A stretch of 64,000 nt of DNA from CBDDIP01 sp965229005 (GTDB taxonomy: Bacteria > Actinomycetota > Acidimicrobiia > Acidimicrobiales > Ilumatobacteraceae). Within the stretch, counting starts at the first letter, position 1, and every line of letters starts with the position of its first letter. Shown here piece by piece: positions 34,446 to 42,280 of this stretch. The stretch covers positions 1,178,001 to 1,242,000 of the forward strand of contig CBDDIP010000001.1 in assembly GCA_965229005.1 (NCBI GenBank), given 5' to 3'. The notes below the pieces were generated by a model. It worked only from the letters and a program-made list of their open reading frames with translations. It was not told where the DNA came from and searched no databases. The position numbers and the translations under genes were made by a program.

Positions 34446-35596
34446 GCGCCGCTGGATCGATCAAGGGGTCGCAGAAGGCGGGGTGGCGGTTCGTCGTCGA
34501 CCTCGGGCCCGACCCCCTCACTGGGAAGCGACGCCAGGCCCTGCGGCGCGGGTTCGCGACGAAGAAGGAGGCGCAGGACGAGCTCGACCGCCTGCGTGAG
34601 TCGACGCGCAAGGGCACGTTCGTCTCTCCGTCGAAGTTGACCGCCCGCGAGTACATCGAGAAGACGTGGCTACCTTCGATGGCCGGCCAGGTGCGCCCGA
34701 CGACGCTGGATTCGTACACGCGCATCGCCAAGAACCACATCATCGGCAAGCTCGGCGGATCGGCGCTGCAGGCGATCGACGAGGCGGCCGTCGCCGCGTT
34801 CCTCGGCCAGCTACTGACGGACGGGCTCAAGCCGAAGACGGTCCGCAACGTCGCGGGCGTGCTCTCGAAACTGATGCGCGACGCCGTCCACCTGAAGGTG
34901 CTCGCTCGCAACCCAGCCGCGGAGGCCCGGCTGCCGCAGGTCGCTCGGCAGGCTCCTCGAGCGTGGTCGATCGAAGGGCTGACGAAGTTCCTGCGACACG
35001 TCGACGACGATCGACAGGCGGCGCTGTGGCGGTTCCTCGCGCTGACCGGCTGCCGACGTGGTGAGGCGCTCGGGCTCCGCTGGGCGGACGTCGACGTCAC
35101 CGCCGGCGTCGCGACGATCACGAACCAGCGGACGATCGCCGGCGGCAAGATCGTCGAGGGCGCTCCGAAGACTTCGGCTGGCGCTCGCACGATCTCGCTC
35201 GACGACGGCACCGTCGAGGCGCTCAAGCGGTGGCGGAAGCAGCAGAATGAGGACCGGCTGCTGATGGGCGCCGGATGGCCGGCGACAGATCTCGTGTTCA
35301 CGCACGCCGACGGCACGGGGCTGTGGCCGCAGACGGTGACTCGTCAGTTCCACGACATCGCCGAACTGCTCGGGCTGCAGCAGATCGGTGTGCACGGACT
35401 CCGCCACACCGCCGCGACGTGGATGATCTCGCAAGGCATCAGCCCGAAGGTCGTCGCCGAGCGCCTCGGCCACGCCAACGTGTCGATCACGCTCTCGCTC
35501 TACACCCACGTGCTGCCGGCCCACGACCGCAGCGCCGCCGAGGCGTTGTCGGCTGCGCTCGATTCGGCGGCTGCTGCGGGCGGCCCTCAACGCTGA
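34442..35596 (+). CDS. Tyrosine recombinase / phage integrase
   Basis: 384 residues. An N-terminal arm-binding domain (about 1-60: GWRFVVDLGPDPLTGKRRQA, then RGFATKKEAQDEL) is followed by a SAM-like core-binding domain (66-150) and the catalytic domain. The catalytic set is Arg205 (TGCRRGEALGLRW), His318 and Arg321 (HGLRH), His344 (LGHANV) and the nucleophile Tyr354 (LSLYTHV). Start GTG 34442 overlaps the regulator stop. It would catalyse recombination at the tRNA-Lys 3' end; the TGATCAC repeats inside both ends are candidate arm sites. Confidence 0.95.
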   Translation: MSAAGSIKGSQKAGWRFVVDLGPDPLTGKRRQALRRGFATKKEAQDELDRLRESTRKGTFVSPSKLTAREYIEKTWLPSMAGQVRPTTLDSYTRIAKNHIIGKLGGSALQAIDEAAVAAFLGQLLTDGLKPKTVRNVAGVLSKLMRDAVHLKVLARNPAAEARLPQVARQAPRAWSIEGLTKFLRHVDDDRQAALWRFLALTGCRRGEALGLRWADVDVTAGVATITNQRTIAGGKIVEGAPKTSAGARTISLDDGTVEALKRWRKQQNEDRLLMGAGWPATDLVFTHADGTGLWPQTVTRQFHDIAELLGLQQIGVHGLRHTAATWMISQGISPKVVAERLGHANVSITLSLYTHVLPAHDRSAAEALSAALDSAAAAGGPQR

Positions 35597-35638
35597 TCGT
35601 CCCCCGGGTTGCCGCCGGGCGGCCCTACACTGACGAGC

Positions 35639-35905
35639 GTGGCGACGTCGCTGACTCCGGAGGTCGAAGCACGAGCGATGCTGGAGACCTGGACAGAGCT
35701 GAGCCCCGGCACGCGCGTGCCTGTGGACCCCATCCGTCTGGCGAGTTACCTGGGCATCAACGTCCTCATCGACGACCTGCCGGACAACGTGTCGGGCAGG
35801 ATCGAGAAGCGTGCTGACCGCGATCCGGTGATCACGCTCAACCGTGCTGACTCCACCAACCGGGCGAGGTTCACGTGCGCCCACGAGCTCGGGCACTACG
35901 CCTAG
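35639..35905 (+). pseudogene. Truncated ImmA/IrrE-type protease gene
   Basis: From GTG 35639 (TACACT 7 nt upstream) about 88 residues match the N-terminal half of ImmA/IrrE proteins: VPVDPIRLASYLGINVLIDD, then FTCAHELGHYA carrying the HExxH motif. A stop codon follows right after it. Normal family members continue for 50-100 residues. The next bases encode part of a different protein in another frame, so a deletion or rearrangement at about 35903-35906 removed the rest. Confidence 0.7.
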
Positions 35906-36134
35906 TCAGCTGTACGACCTCCGACACAAGTACGGCAACCAGCTCCTCTTCCTGCTGCTCGTCCAGTTCGGCGTCGCGAATGTCGTCTTCATGATCTACG
36001 CGTTCGCTCGCGGGTGGAAGATCCCGGACACCGTGATGACCGCGTATCTCGCTTCGATGGTCGTGCAGCTGATCGGCGTCGTCATGGTGATCACTCGGAA
36101 CCTGTTCCCGAGCCGCGACTCGCGATCCGAGTGA
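35844..36134 (+). CDS. Small two-helix membrane protein, 5' end altered
   Basis: The C-terminal 75 or so residues look native: QLYDLRHKYGNQLLFLLLVQ, then a second helix YLASMVVQLIGVVMVITRNL and a basic tail. There are two membrane segments. The only in-frame start (35844) lies inside the truncated immA in another frame, so the native start and first residues seem lost at the junction near 35905. It may still be translated as a chimera. Confidence 0.5.
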   Translation: MLTPPTGRGSRAPTSSGTTPSQLYDLRHKYGNQLLFLLLVQFGVANVVFMIYAFARGWKIPDTVMTAYLASMVVQLIGVVMVITRNLFPSRDSRSE

Positions 36135-36151
36135 TCACACGTTGATCACGG
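36131..36151 (+). promoter_or_regulatory. Putative integrase arm-type site, right end
   Basis: GTGATCACACGTTGATCACGG contains two TGATCAC copies in the same spacing and orientation as at 21173-21193 near attL. A further GTGATCAC lies at about 36088 inside the membrane-protein gene. Confidence 0.5.
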
Positions 36152-36263
36152 ATTACTCAGCACCGGCGCGGACGAGACGTCATCAGCGTTCGTAGCTGAC
36201 CAGCGAACGTCCTGCTCAGACGGACTGGCGAGTCTCAGCTATCACGCGCCATCATGCCCTCGG

Positions 36264-36290
36264 CAGGGTTCGAGTCCCTGGGGGGGCACC
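36264..36290 (+). repeat. attR core repeat (tRNA-Lys 3' end duplicate)
   Basis: An exact 27-bp copy of 21110-21136 without the 5' part of a tRNA. It marks the right boundary of the element, 62 nt before the chromosomal LuxR-type gene. Confidence 0.92.
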
Positions 36291-36351
36291 CGATCGGCCC
36301 GGGTTGGCCCCGTCACGAGTCGCGTCCGGCACGCCGTCCTACGCTGGACGG

Positions 36352-38925
36352 GTGCGGTTGCTGGAGCGCGAACGCGAAGTCGATGTGCTGCGGGGCGCGC
36401 TTCGCCGAGCCACCGAGGGCCACGGTGTCGGCATCGCCGTCGCCGGTGAGAGCGGGGCCGGGAAGACCACCGTCGTCGCCAGTGCCCTGGAGGACGCCGA
36501 GCGCGACCTGCGCGTTCTGCGCGGCCACTGCGATCCGTTGCAGACACCCCGCCCGCTCGGCCCGTTCCGCGGGATCGGACTGCGTAGCCTCGACACCCCT
36601 CACGGCGACGCGTCGGTCCGATCGTCGGAACTCTTCGATCGAGTCTTCACCGAGATCTCGAGCGAGCCGACCGTGCTCGTCATCGAGGACCTCCACTGGC
36701 TCGACGAGGTGTCCGCCGAGCTGCTCCGCTTCCTCGCCCGGCGCATCGAGGCCATCCCGCTCGCGCTCGTGGTGACCTACCGCGACCTCGAGATCGGGCT
36801 GCGCCATCCCGTCCGCCCGTTGCTCGGTGACTTCGCGTCACTCGACGGGCTGGAGACGCTTGCCCTCACGCCGCTTTCCGTGGATGCCGTCCGCGAGCTC
36901 GTCGCCGGCAGCGGGCTCGATCCTGCTCGCGTGCACACGGTGACGGGCGGCAACCCGTTCTTCGTCACCGCGGTCGCACGCGAACCTGATCTGCCGATGC
37001 CCGGTTCCGTGCGCGACGCCGTGTTGGCACGGTTCGCCGAGATCGAGCCGGACGACCTGGAGGTGCTGCAGCTCGTCGCCACGGCGCCGGACGGACTCGA
37101 CGACGCCGCGCTTCCGCGGCTCGGCGTGGGCCTGCCGACGCTGCGCCGGCTGGACGCAGCGGCACTGCTGACACGCAGCGCGGCCGGGCTGGTGTTCCGC
37201 CACGAGCTCGCTCGGCTCGCCGTCCTCAGCACGATCCCGCCGGGAGGCGAGACCGTCCTGCACACGCGCGTCCTCGATGCGCTCGAACAGATCCAGCCGC
37301 GGGATCCGGCCGTGCTCACCCACCACGCGGTCAACGCGCGTGACGCGGCTCGGGCCTTGCAGTACGCACGCAGCGCAGCGGAGGAGGCCATCGCCGCATC
37401 GTCCAACACGGAAGCAGCGGCGTTCGTCCAGATCGCTCTCTCCAACCTGCCGATCGACGCGGCACCGCCAGAACGGGCCGAGCTGCTCGCTCGACTGTCG
37501 CGACTCCTGTACCTCACCGGGCGACTGGCTGCAGCCATCGACGCAGCGCGGGCGAGCATCCCGCTGTGGCGTACGGCGGGCAACCCGGCCGGCATCGCTC
37601 AGGCCCATGCGGCCATCGCGGTCCTCGAGTACCAGTCCGGCCGCCGCCGCTACTGCAACGAGCACATCACGCAAGCGTGCGAGATGGCCGATGCATCCGA
37701 GGACCCGACGGCGATCGCCCGGGCGTACACGGACTCAGCGATGCTTGCGCTCATCGGCAGCGACCTCGACGGGGCAGCCGCCTCGGCGGTACGCGTCTCC
37801 GACGTCGCTGAGGCCGCCGGCCTCGACGAGTTCGTCACCGCCGGTCGAATCCTCGCCGCGGCCGGGCCGTGCCTGCGCGGGGAGGCAGGTGCTCGCGAGC
37901 GGGTGATCGAGCACGCCGAGGCGGCGAGACGCGGCGGATGGCACGAGCTCGCCTGGCGTGGCTACGTGCTCCTCTTCGCCGCCGACTTCGAGCAGTGCAA
38001 CGTTCGTGGCGCACAGCGCGTGATCGACGAGGTGCTGGCCTGGGCCACCGAGCGCGACCTGCCCGTCGCCCGGCATTGGCACCTCGCCTTCCGCGGTCTC
38101 GTCCACTTCAACCTCGCCCGGTGGAACGCGGCGCTCGAGGACGCCGAGGCGGTGAAGGACGAGGCGGTGTTCGGCGCGATGTGGCCGGACTTCATGATCG
38201 GGCTCGTCGCCTTGCGCCTCGGGCACGACGGCGCCGCGGCGGCGCTCGACGACATGTGGACGAAGACCCGTGGTCTCGACGAGCCGCTTCGCTACCTGCC
38301 GGCGCTGTGCGCTCTGGCCGAGGCGATGTGGATGACCGGAACGCCGGACCCCCGGGTCACGGACTTCGCCGTCAGCCGCTATGACGAGCTGACGACGTCG
38401 CTCGACACCGGATGGTCCGCCGGCAACCTCGCCCTGTGGTTGCGCCGCGTCGGCATCCACGTCGAGGCGCCCGCCCACGTCGCCGAGCCACATCGGCTGG
38501 TCCTCGCCGGACGTCATGCGGAAGCGGCAGCCATCTGGCGGTCGATGGGTGATCCCGTCGCCGAGGCGATGGCGCTGGCCGACTCACCGGAGCCGGAGCA
38601 TCGTGTGGCCGCGGTCGCCCTGCTCGATGCGATCGGTGCGACAGCAACGGCGGACCGGCTGCGGATCGAGCTCCGTCGACAAGGCCTGACGATGGTCCCG
38701 CAGCGGCCGCGCGAGTCCACCCGGGCAAACCCCGGCGGCCTCACCAATCGTCAGCTCGACGTTGCACGGCTCGTCGCGCAGGGCTTCTCCAACCAGGAGA
38801 TCGCCACCCGGCTGTACATCTCGACGAAGACGGCCGACCACCACGTGTCTGCCATCCTGATGAAGCTGGCCGTGCCCAACCGGCGGGCCGTCGTCCAGCA
38901 GGCCGCCGCGCTGGGACTCGACTGA
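36352..38925 (+). CDS. Large LuxR-family ATPase regulator (MalT/LAL type)
   Basis: About 857 residues. An N-terminal AAA/STAND ATPase has Walker A GESGAGKT (32-39) and Walker B VLVIEDLHWLDE. A long TPR-like helical middle region follows, then a C-terminal LuxR HTH (LTNRQLDVARLVAQGFSNQE with IATRLYISTKTADHHV). These LAL-type proteins are ligand- or ATP-dependent activators. The GTG at 36352 has TACGCT six nt upstream (leaderless). Before integration it lay directly downstream of tRNA-Lys. Possible targets are the aldolase and enoyl-CoA hydratase genes that follow. Confidence 0.9.
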   Translation: MRLLEREREVDVLRGALRRATEGHGVGIAVAGESGAGKTTVVASALEDAERDLRVLRGHCDPLQTPRPLGPFRGIGLRSLDTPHGDASVRSSELFDRVFTEISSEPTVLVIEDLHWLDEVSAELLRFLARRIEAIPLALVVTYRDLEIGLRHPVRPLLGDFASLDGLETLALTPLSVDAVRELVAGSGLDPARVHTVTGGNPFFVTAVAREPDLPMPGSVRDAVLARFAEIEPDDLEVLQLVATAPDGLDDAALPRLGVGLPTLRRLDAAALLTRSAAGLVFRHELARLAVLSTIPPGGETVLHTRVLDALEQIQPRDPAVLTHHAVNARDAARALQYARSAAEEAIAASSNTEAAAFVQIALSNLPIDAAPPERAELLARLSRLLYLTGRLAAAIDAARASIPLWRTAGNPAGIAQAHAAIAVLEYQSGRRRYCNEHITQACEMADASEDPTAIARAYTDSAMLALIGSDLDGAAASAVRVSDVAEAAGLDEFVTAGRILAAAGPCLRGEAGARERVIEHAEAARRGGWHELAWRGYVLLFAADFEQCNVRGAQRVIDEVLAWATERDLPVARHWHLAFRGLVHFNLARWNAALEDAEAVKDEAVFGAMWPDFMIGLVALRLGHDGAAAALDDMWTKTRGLDEPLRYLPALCALAEAMWMTGTPDPRVTDFAVSRYDELTTSLDTGWSAGNLALWLRRVGIHVEAPAHVAEPHRLVLAGRHAEAAAIWRSMGDPVAEAMALADSPEPEHRVAAVALLDAIGATATADRLRIELRRQGLTMVPQRPRESTRANPGGLTNRQLDVARLVAQGFSNQEIATRLYISTKTADHHVSAILMKLAVPNRRAVVQQAAALGLD

Positions 38926-38952
38926 ACGGCGAGCAACGACGTGGAGGACCCG

Positions 38953-39666
38953 ATGACGGAAGCACGTGATGACGTGAAGGTGCGACTCGCCGCGGCGCTG
39001 CGCATCTTCGCCGAGATGGACTTCGACGAGGGCGCCGCCGGGCACCTCTCCGTGCGCGACCCGCTCGAGCCCGATCACTTCTGGATCAACGCGGTCGGGC
39101 GACCGTTCGAGCTGGCGACCGCGTCGAGCCTCGTGCTCGTCGATCAATCGGGCACGGTGCTCCACGGCGAGGGCAAGCCGAGCCGAGCCGGGTTCGAGCT
39201 GCACTCGGCGATCTACGCGGCGCGGCCCGACGTCGCCAGTGCCATGCACGCTCACCCGGTGCACGCCAAGGCGTGGTCGACGCTCGGTCGGTTGCTCGAT
39301 CCGATCACCCAAGAGGCGTGCATCTTCCACGGACGCCATGCGACCTTCGACGAGTTCAACGCCCCGTTCTCCAGCCCGGACGAATCGGCGAAGGTCGCCG
39401 CTCTGCTCGGGCCCGAGCACGTCGCGCTGATCCTGCGCAACCACGGGCTGCTCACCGTCGGCACGTCGGTCGGCGCCGCCGCGTATCGCTTCTACATCTT
39501 CGATCGCTCGTGCCGCGTTCAGCTCCTGGCCGAGCAGCGGGGCACGCCGATCCGCATCGACGAACGCGTCGCCACAGCGCTCGCAGCCGAGGACGAGCAC
39601 AGCCACCTCAGCTTCGAGCCGATGTTCGAGTCGATCTGCACGCGCTTCCCGGACGTGCGCCACTGA
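38953..39666 (+). CDS. Class II aldolase/adducin family protein
   Basis: About 237 residues. The zinc-aldolase fold is clear: GHLSVRD near the N-terminus, a conserved glutamate region (SRAGFELHSAIYAARPDVAS), the zinc ligands AMHAHPVHAKAWS and the late LRNHGLLTVG histidine. The ATG at 38953 follows GGAGG. The family includes L-fuculose-phosphate and related aldolases, and also dehydratase-like members; the substrate is unknown. It is followed at 35 nt by a crotonase-type gene. Confidence 0.88.
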   Translation: MTEARDDVKVRLAAALRIFAEMDFDEGAAGHLSVRDPLEPDHFWINAVGRPFELATASSLVLVDQSGTVLHGEGKPSRAGFELHSAIYAARPDVASAMHAHPVHAKAWSTLGRLLDPITQEACIFHGRHATFDEFNAPFSSPDESAKVAALLGPEHVALILRNHGLLTVGTSVGAAAYRFYIFDRSCRVQLLAEQRGTPIRIDERVATALAAEDEHSHLSFEPMFESICTRFPDVRH

Positions 39667-39701
39667 CGACATCCGCTGACGGCCGGCGCGAGACTGCCGC
39701 C

Positions 39702-40490
39702 ATGACCGTGACCATGACCGGCGAGCACCTGCTCGTCGAGCGCGACGGGAACTTCGCCACGCTCACCTTGAACCGTCCCGAGAAGCGCAACGCGCTGGCG
39801 TTGAACGTGATGATCGAGATCGAGTCGGTGTTGCGCGAGATCGGCGACAGCGACGCGACGGGTGTGATCCTCGCCGCCAACGGGCCCGTGTTCTCCGCGG
39901 GGCACAACTTCGGCGACATGGCGGGCGCGTCGCTCGACGACGCGCGACACCTGTTCGACGTGTGCACGTCGATGATGGACACGGTGCAGTCGATCCCCCA
40001 GGTCGTCATCGCCCGTGTGCATGCGCTGGCCACGGCCGCCGGCTGCCAGCTGGTCGCCACATGCGACCTCGCCGTCGCGGCCGACAGCGCGGGCTTCGCC
40101 ATCCCCGGCGGCAAGGGTGGGCTGTTCTGCCACACGCCGCTCGTCGCCGTGGCGCGCAACGTCGGGCGCAAGCGGGCGATGGAGATGGCACTCACCGGCG
40201 ATGCGATCACGGCCGCGACTGCCGTCGACTGGGGGCTGATCAACCGAGCGGTTCCTGACGACGAGCTCGACTCGGCGGTGCTCGATCTGCTGACGCGCGC
40301 GACGCGCGGCAGCATCCTCTCCAAGGCGATGGGCAAGCGCGGCTTCTACGCCCAGGTCGGGCTCGACCAGGGCGCGGCGTACGAGTTCGCCGTCGAGGCG
40401 ATGGCCAACGCCGCGGTCACCGACGACGCCCAGGAGGGCTTCGCCGCGTTTCTCGCCAAGCGCCACCCCACGTTCACGCAACGAGCGTGA
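39702..40490 (+). CDS. Enoyl-CoA hydratase/isomerase family protein (ECHDC3-like, catalytic Glu absent)
   Basis: 262 residues of the crotonase fold: TLNRPEKRNAL, the oxyanion VFSAGHNFGDM and AAGCQLVATCDLAVAAD. In canonical enoyl-CoA hydratases the two catalytic glutamates lie in GGGCELA and QPEI. Here they are replaced by Gln (GCQLV) and Gly (FAIPGGKGG). It therefore is unlikely to be a standard hydratase, and resembles ECHDC3-like proteins of uncertain function. It probably forms an operon with the aldolase gene. Confidence 0.88.
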   Translation: MTVTMTGEHLLVERDGNFATLTLNRPEKRNALALNVMIEIESVLREIGDSDATGVILAANGPVFSAGHNFGDMAGASLDDARHLFDVCTSMMDTVQSIPQVVIARVHALATAAGCQLVATCDLAVAADSAGFAIPGGKGGLFCHTPLVAVARNVGRKRAMEMALTGDAITAATAVDWGLINRAVPDDELDSAVLDLLTRATRGSILSKAMGKRGFYAQVGLDQGAAYEFAVEAMANAAVTDDAQEGFAAFLAKRHPTFTQRA

Positions 40491-40547
40491 TGGATTTCGA
40501 GACTGATCGGTTTCGTTGATCGCGGGTGAAGCTGGTCGAATGGGCGC

Positions 40548-41414
40548 ATGACGACTGCTGCCGAGACGCTGCGCTTCGACGCCGGCCACGACCTCACGAT
40601 GGCGGCCACCGCCGCAGGTGACGTCGACGCACCGGCCGTGCTGCTGTTCCACGGCGGCGGGCAGACGCGGCACGCGTGGGGCGGCGCGGTCGGTGCCCTG
40701 GCATCGCGTGGATGGCGGGCCGTGTCGTTCGATCTGCCGGGCCACGGCGACAGCGACTGGGTGGCCGACGGCGTCTACTCGTTGGACATGTTCGCCGGCG
40801 CCGTCGCCGGGGTTGCCCGACAGTTCAGCCAGCCGGTGCTCGTCGGCGCATCGCTCGGTGGCATCGCGTCGCTCACTGCGATCGGCGAAGGACTGGTCGA
40901 CGCCGCCGGACTCGTGCTCGTCGACGTCACGCCGCGCATCGAGCAGGAGGGCATCGATCGCATCCGCGCCTTCATGCAGCAGGGCGTCGACGGCTTCGAC
41001 TCGTTGGAGGACGTCGCTGCGGCGATCGCCTCCTACACGCCGAACCGCAAGCGCAAGACCGACCTCGAGGGGCTGAAGAAGAACGTGCGCCTGCGCGAGG
41101 ACGGCAAGTGGGCGTGGCACTGGGATCCGCGGTTCATGAGCCGGGTCGAGGCGCCCGGAGGTGAGCCGACCGCCGGCCGGCTCGCATCACCGGAGCGTCT
41201 GGACGAGGCCTCCACCCACATCACCGTGCCGACGCTGCTCGTGCGCGGCGGCAGCAGCGACGTCGTCAGCGAGGAGGGCGCCGCCGACCTGAAGCGGATG
41301 ATCCCCCACGCTGAGATCGTCGACGTCGCCGGCGCCGGTCACATGGTCGCCGGCGACCGCAACGATCGCTTCAACGACGCCGTCCTCGACTTCCTGGCTC
41401 GAACGTTCCCTTGA
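40548..41414 (+). CDS. Alpha/beta hydrolase
   Basis: 288 residues with the standard hydrolase fold: oxyanion HGGGQTRHAWGG, DLPGHGDSDW, nucleophile elbow VGASLGGIAS and the C-terminal GAGHMVAGDRND histidine loop. The acid is probably Asp in RGGSSDVVS. It may be an esterase, peroxidase-like or dehalogenase-like enzyme. It follows the crotonase gene by 57 nt; a copy of a dispersed 46-bp intergenic repeat lies just downstream. Confidence 0.88.
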   Translation: MTTAAETLRFDAGHDLTMAATAAGDVDAPAVLLFHGGGQTRHAWGGAVGALASRGWRAVSFDLPGHGDSDWVADGVYSLDMFAGAVAGVARQFSQPVLVGASLGGIASLTAIGEGLVDAAGLVLVDVTPRIEQEGIDRIRAFMQQGVDGFDSLEDVAAAIASYTPNRKRKTDLEGLKKNVRLREDGKWAWHWDPRFMSRVEAPGGEPTAGRLASPERLDEASTHITVPTLLVRGGSSDVVSEEGAADLKRMIPHAEIVDVAGAGHMVAGDRNDRFNDAVLDFLARTFP

Positions 41415-41430
41415 TCTCGGGCTCGCTGCG

Positions 41431-41476
41431 CTCGCCTGCCGAGTTCGCTCGCACGCTCGCTCACCCGAACTCCAGC
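41431..41476 (+). repeat. Dispersed intergenic repeat, copy 1
   Basis: A 46-bp sequence that begins CTCGCCTGCCG and ends CTCACCCGAACTCCAGC. It recurs in the same orientation at 61516-61562 with two small differences. Both copies lie just after a gene's stop and before the next promoter. Confidence 0.7.
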
Positions 41477-41493
41477 ATGCCGAAGTCAGCTTG

Positions 41494-41536
41494 ATACCCC
41501 CGGGGGGTTGTCAACCATAGGGGTGGGGGGTATGGT
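41494..41536 (+). promoter_or_regulatory. CsoR-type operator and promoter
   Basis: An inverted repeat ATACCCCC (41494-41501)/GGGGGTAT (41526-41533), with an inner ACCCCCGGGGGGT palindrome, resembles copper-sensing CsoR operators. TTGTCA (41508-41513) and TATGGT (41531-41536) form a promoter with a 17-nt spacer. The GTG of csoR lies 6 nt downstream. The operator thus brackets the promoter, a repression layout. Confidence 0.75.
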
Positions 41537-41542
41537 GGCCCC

Positions 41543-41851
41543 GTGACTGGAACGACGGCGCACGCGACACCGGGGTACTCGGCGGACAAGCAGCAGCTCA
41601 TCGGGCGGCTGCGCCGCATCGAGGGGCAGGTGCGCGGTCTGCAACGTCTCGTCGAGTCCGACACGTACTGCATCGACGTGCTCACCCAGGTGGCTGCGGT
41701 CAGCAAGGCGCTGCAGAGCGTCGGCGTGCAGCTGCTCGACGAGCACCTCCAGCACTGCGTCGCCGGAGCCGCCGCCAGCGGCGACGCCGAGCGCACCGAA
41801 GCCCTCGTCCACGAAGCAACCCGCGCCGTCGAACGACTGCTGCGCGCCTGA
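41543..41851 (+). CDS. csoR: CsoR-type copper-sensing repressor
   Basis: 102 residues of the DUF156/CsoR family. The copper ligands Cys43, His68 and Cys72 have exactly the spacing of the M. tuberculosis CsoR site (Cys-x24-His-x3-Cys). The RLRRIEGQVRGLQRLVE helix carries the conserved DNA-contact arginines. It should release the operator just upstream when Cu(I) binds, inducing copZ, the small membrane protein and copA. Start GTG 41543 is apparently leaderless. Confidence 0.93.
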   Translation: MTGTTAHATPGYSADKQQLIGRLRRIEGQVRGLQRLVESDTYCIDVLTQVAAVSKALQSVGVQLLDEHLQHCVAGAAASGDAERTEALVHEATRAVERLLRA

Positions 41852-41862
41852 AGGAGATCGAC

Positions 41863-42087
41863 ATGACCCCCAGCTCATCCAGCAGCACCCTCACGTTCAC
41901 CGTTCCCGGCATGTCCTGCGGCCACTGCGAGTCCGCGGTGAAGACCGAAGTCGGCAAGGTGGCCGGCGTCTCGTCGGTCGCCGTCGACCTCGAGACCAAG
42001 CTCGTCACCGTGGACGGCTCGGCCCTCGACCGCGCCGCCCTCGTCGCCGCGATCGACGAGGCCGGCTACGACGTCGCGGACGAGTGA
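41863..42087 (+). CDS. copZ: Copper chaperone CopZ (HMA domain)
   Basis: 74 residues with one heavy-metal-associated domain: GMSCGHCESAV with Cys19 and Cys22 binding Cu(I), and the ferredoxin-like beta-alpha-beta-beta-alpha-beta pattern. It delivers copper to the ATPase. AAGGAG lies before the ATG, and the gene starts 11 nt after csoR. Confidence 0.93.
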   Translation: MTPSSSSSTLTFTVPGMSCGHCESAVKTEVGKVAGVSSVAVDLETKLVTVDGSALDRAALVAAIDEAGYDVADE

Positions 42088-42094
42088 GGCCGCG

Positions 42095-42280
42095 ATGAAC
42101 GCCCGCAGACGACTCGCGGTGTTCGCCGTCGTGCTCGTCGCCGCGTTCGGTGGCGGCTGGGGCATCGGCCAGGCGTGGCCCGGCGACGGCACGCGCACCC
42201 CGACCGAGCACGAGATGCCGCACGACACCGTCCCCACTGACATCGTCACGACCACCCACGACATGGCGAACATGCCATGA
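42095..42280 (+). CDS. Small membrane-anchored Met/His-containing protein
   Basis: 61 residues: one N-terminal membrane helix (LAVFAVVLVAAFGGGWGIG) followed by an exported tail with His and Met residues (HEMPHDTVPTDIVTTTHDMA). Between copZ and copA, and overlapping copA by ATGA, it may bind copper outside the membrane. It is too short for a known CopC/PCuAC fold. Confidence 0.75.
   Translation: MNARRRLAVFAVVLVAAFGGGWGIGQAWPGDGTRTPTEHEMPHDTVPTDIVTTTHDMANMP

Larger units (their letters stand above)
21110..36290. mobile_element. Integrated phage satellite-like element (or reduced siphovirus prophage) in tRNA-Lys
   Basis: A 15,154-bp unit lies between two exact 27-bp copies of the tRNA-Lys 3' end (21110-21136 and 36264-36290). 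It encodes a tyrosine integrase next to the right end and excisionase-like HTH proteins. It also encodes a RepA/RecA-like ATPase, nucleases, WhiB, a prohead protease, a tape-measure-like protein and a repeat-bearing LamG protein. No terminase, portal, major capsid, major tail or lysis gene was seen. Most leftward genes overlap by ATGA, GTGA or similar junctions, so the operon is intact rather than decaying. Size, target and gene content resemble phage satellites; a very small siphovirus genome that has lost its packaging genes is the alternative. Confidence 0.88.

Noticed and set aside
21188..36134. A known anti-phage defence system or toxin-antitoxin pair within the element
   Set aside because: No recognisable toxin, abortive-infection, restriction-modification or retron gene was found. 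The ImmA-like protein alone is not sufficient evidence.
36241..36300. A second tRNA gene at the right end
   Set aside because: Only the T-arm and acceptor 3' strand are present; there is no D-arm, anticodon arm or 5' acceptor strand. It is the attR duplicate.
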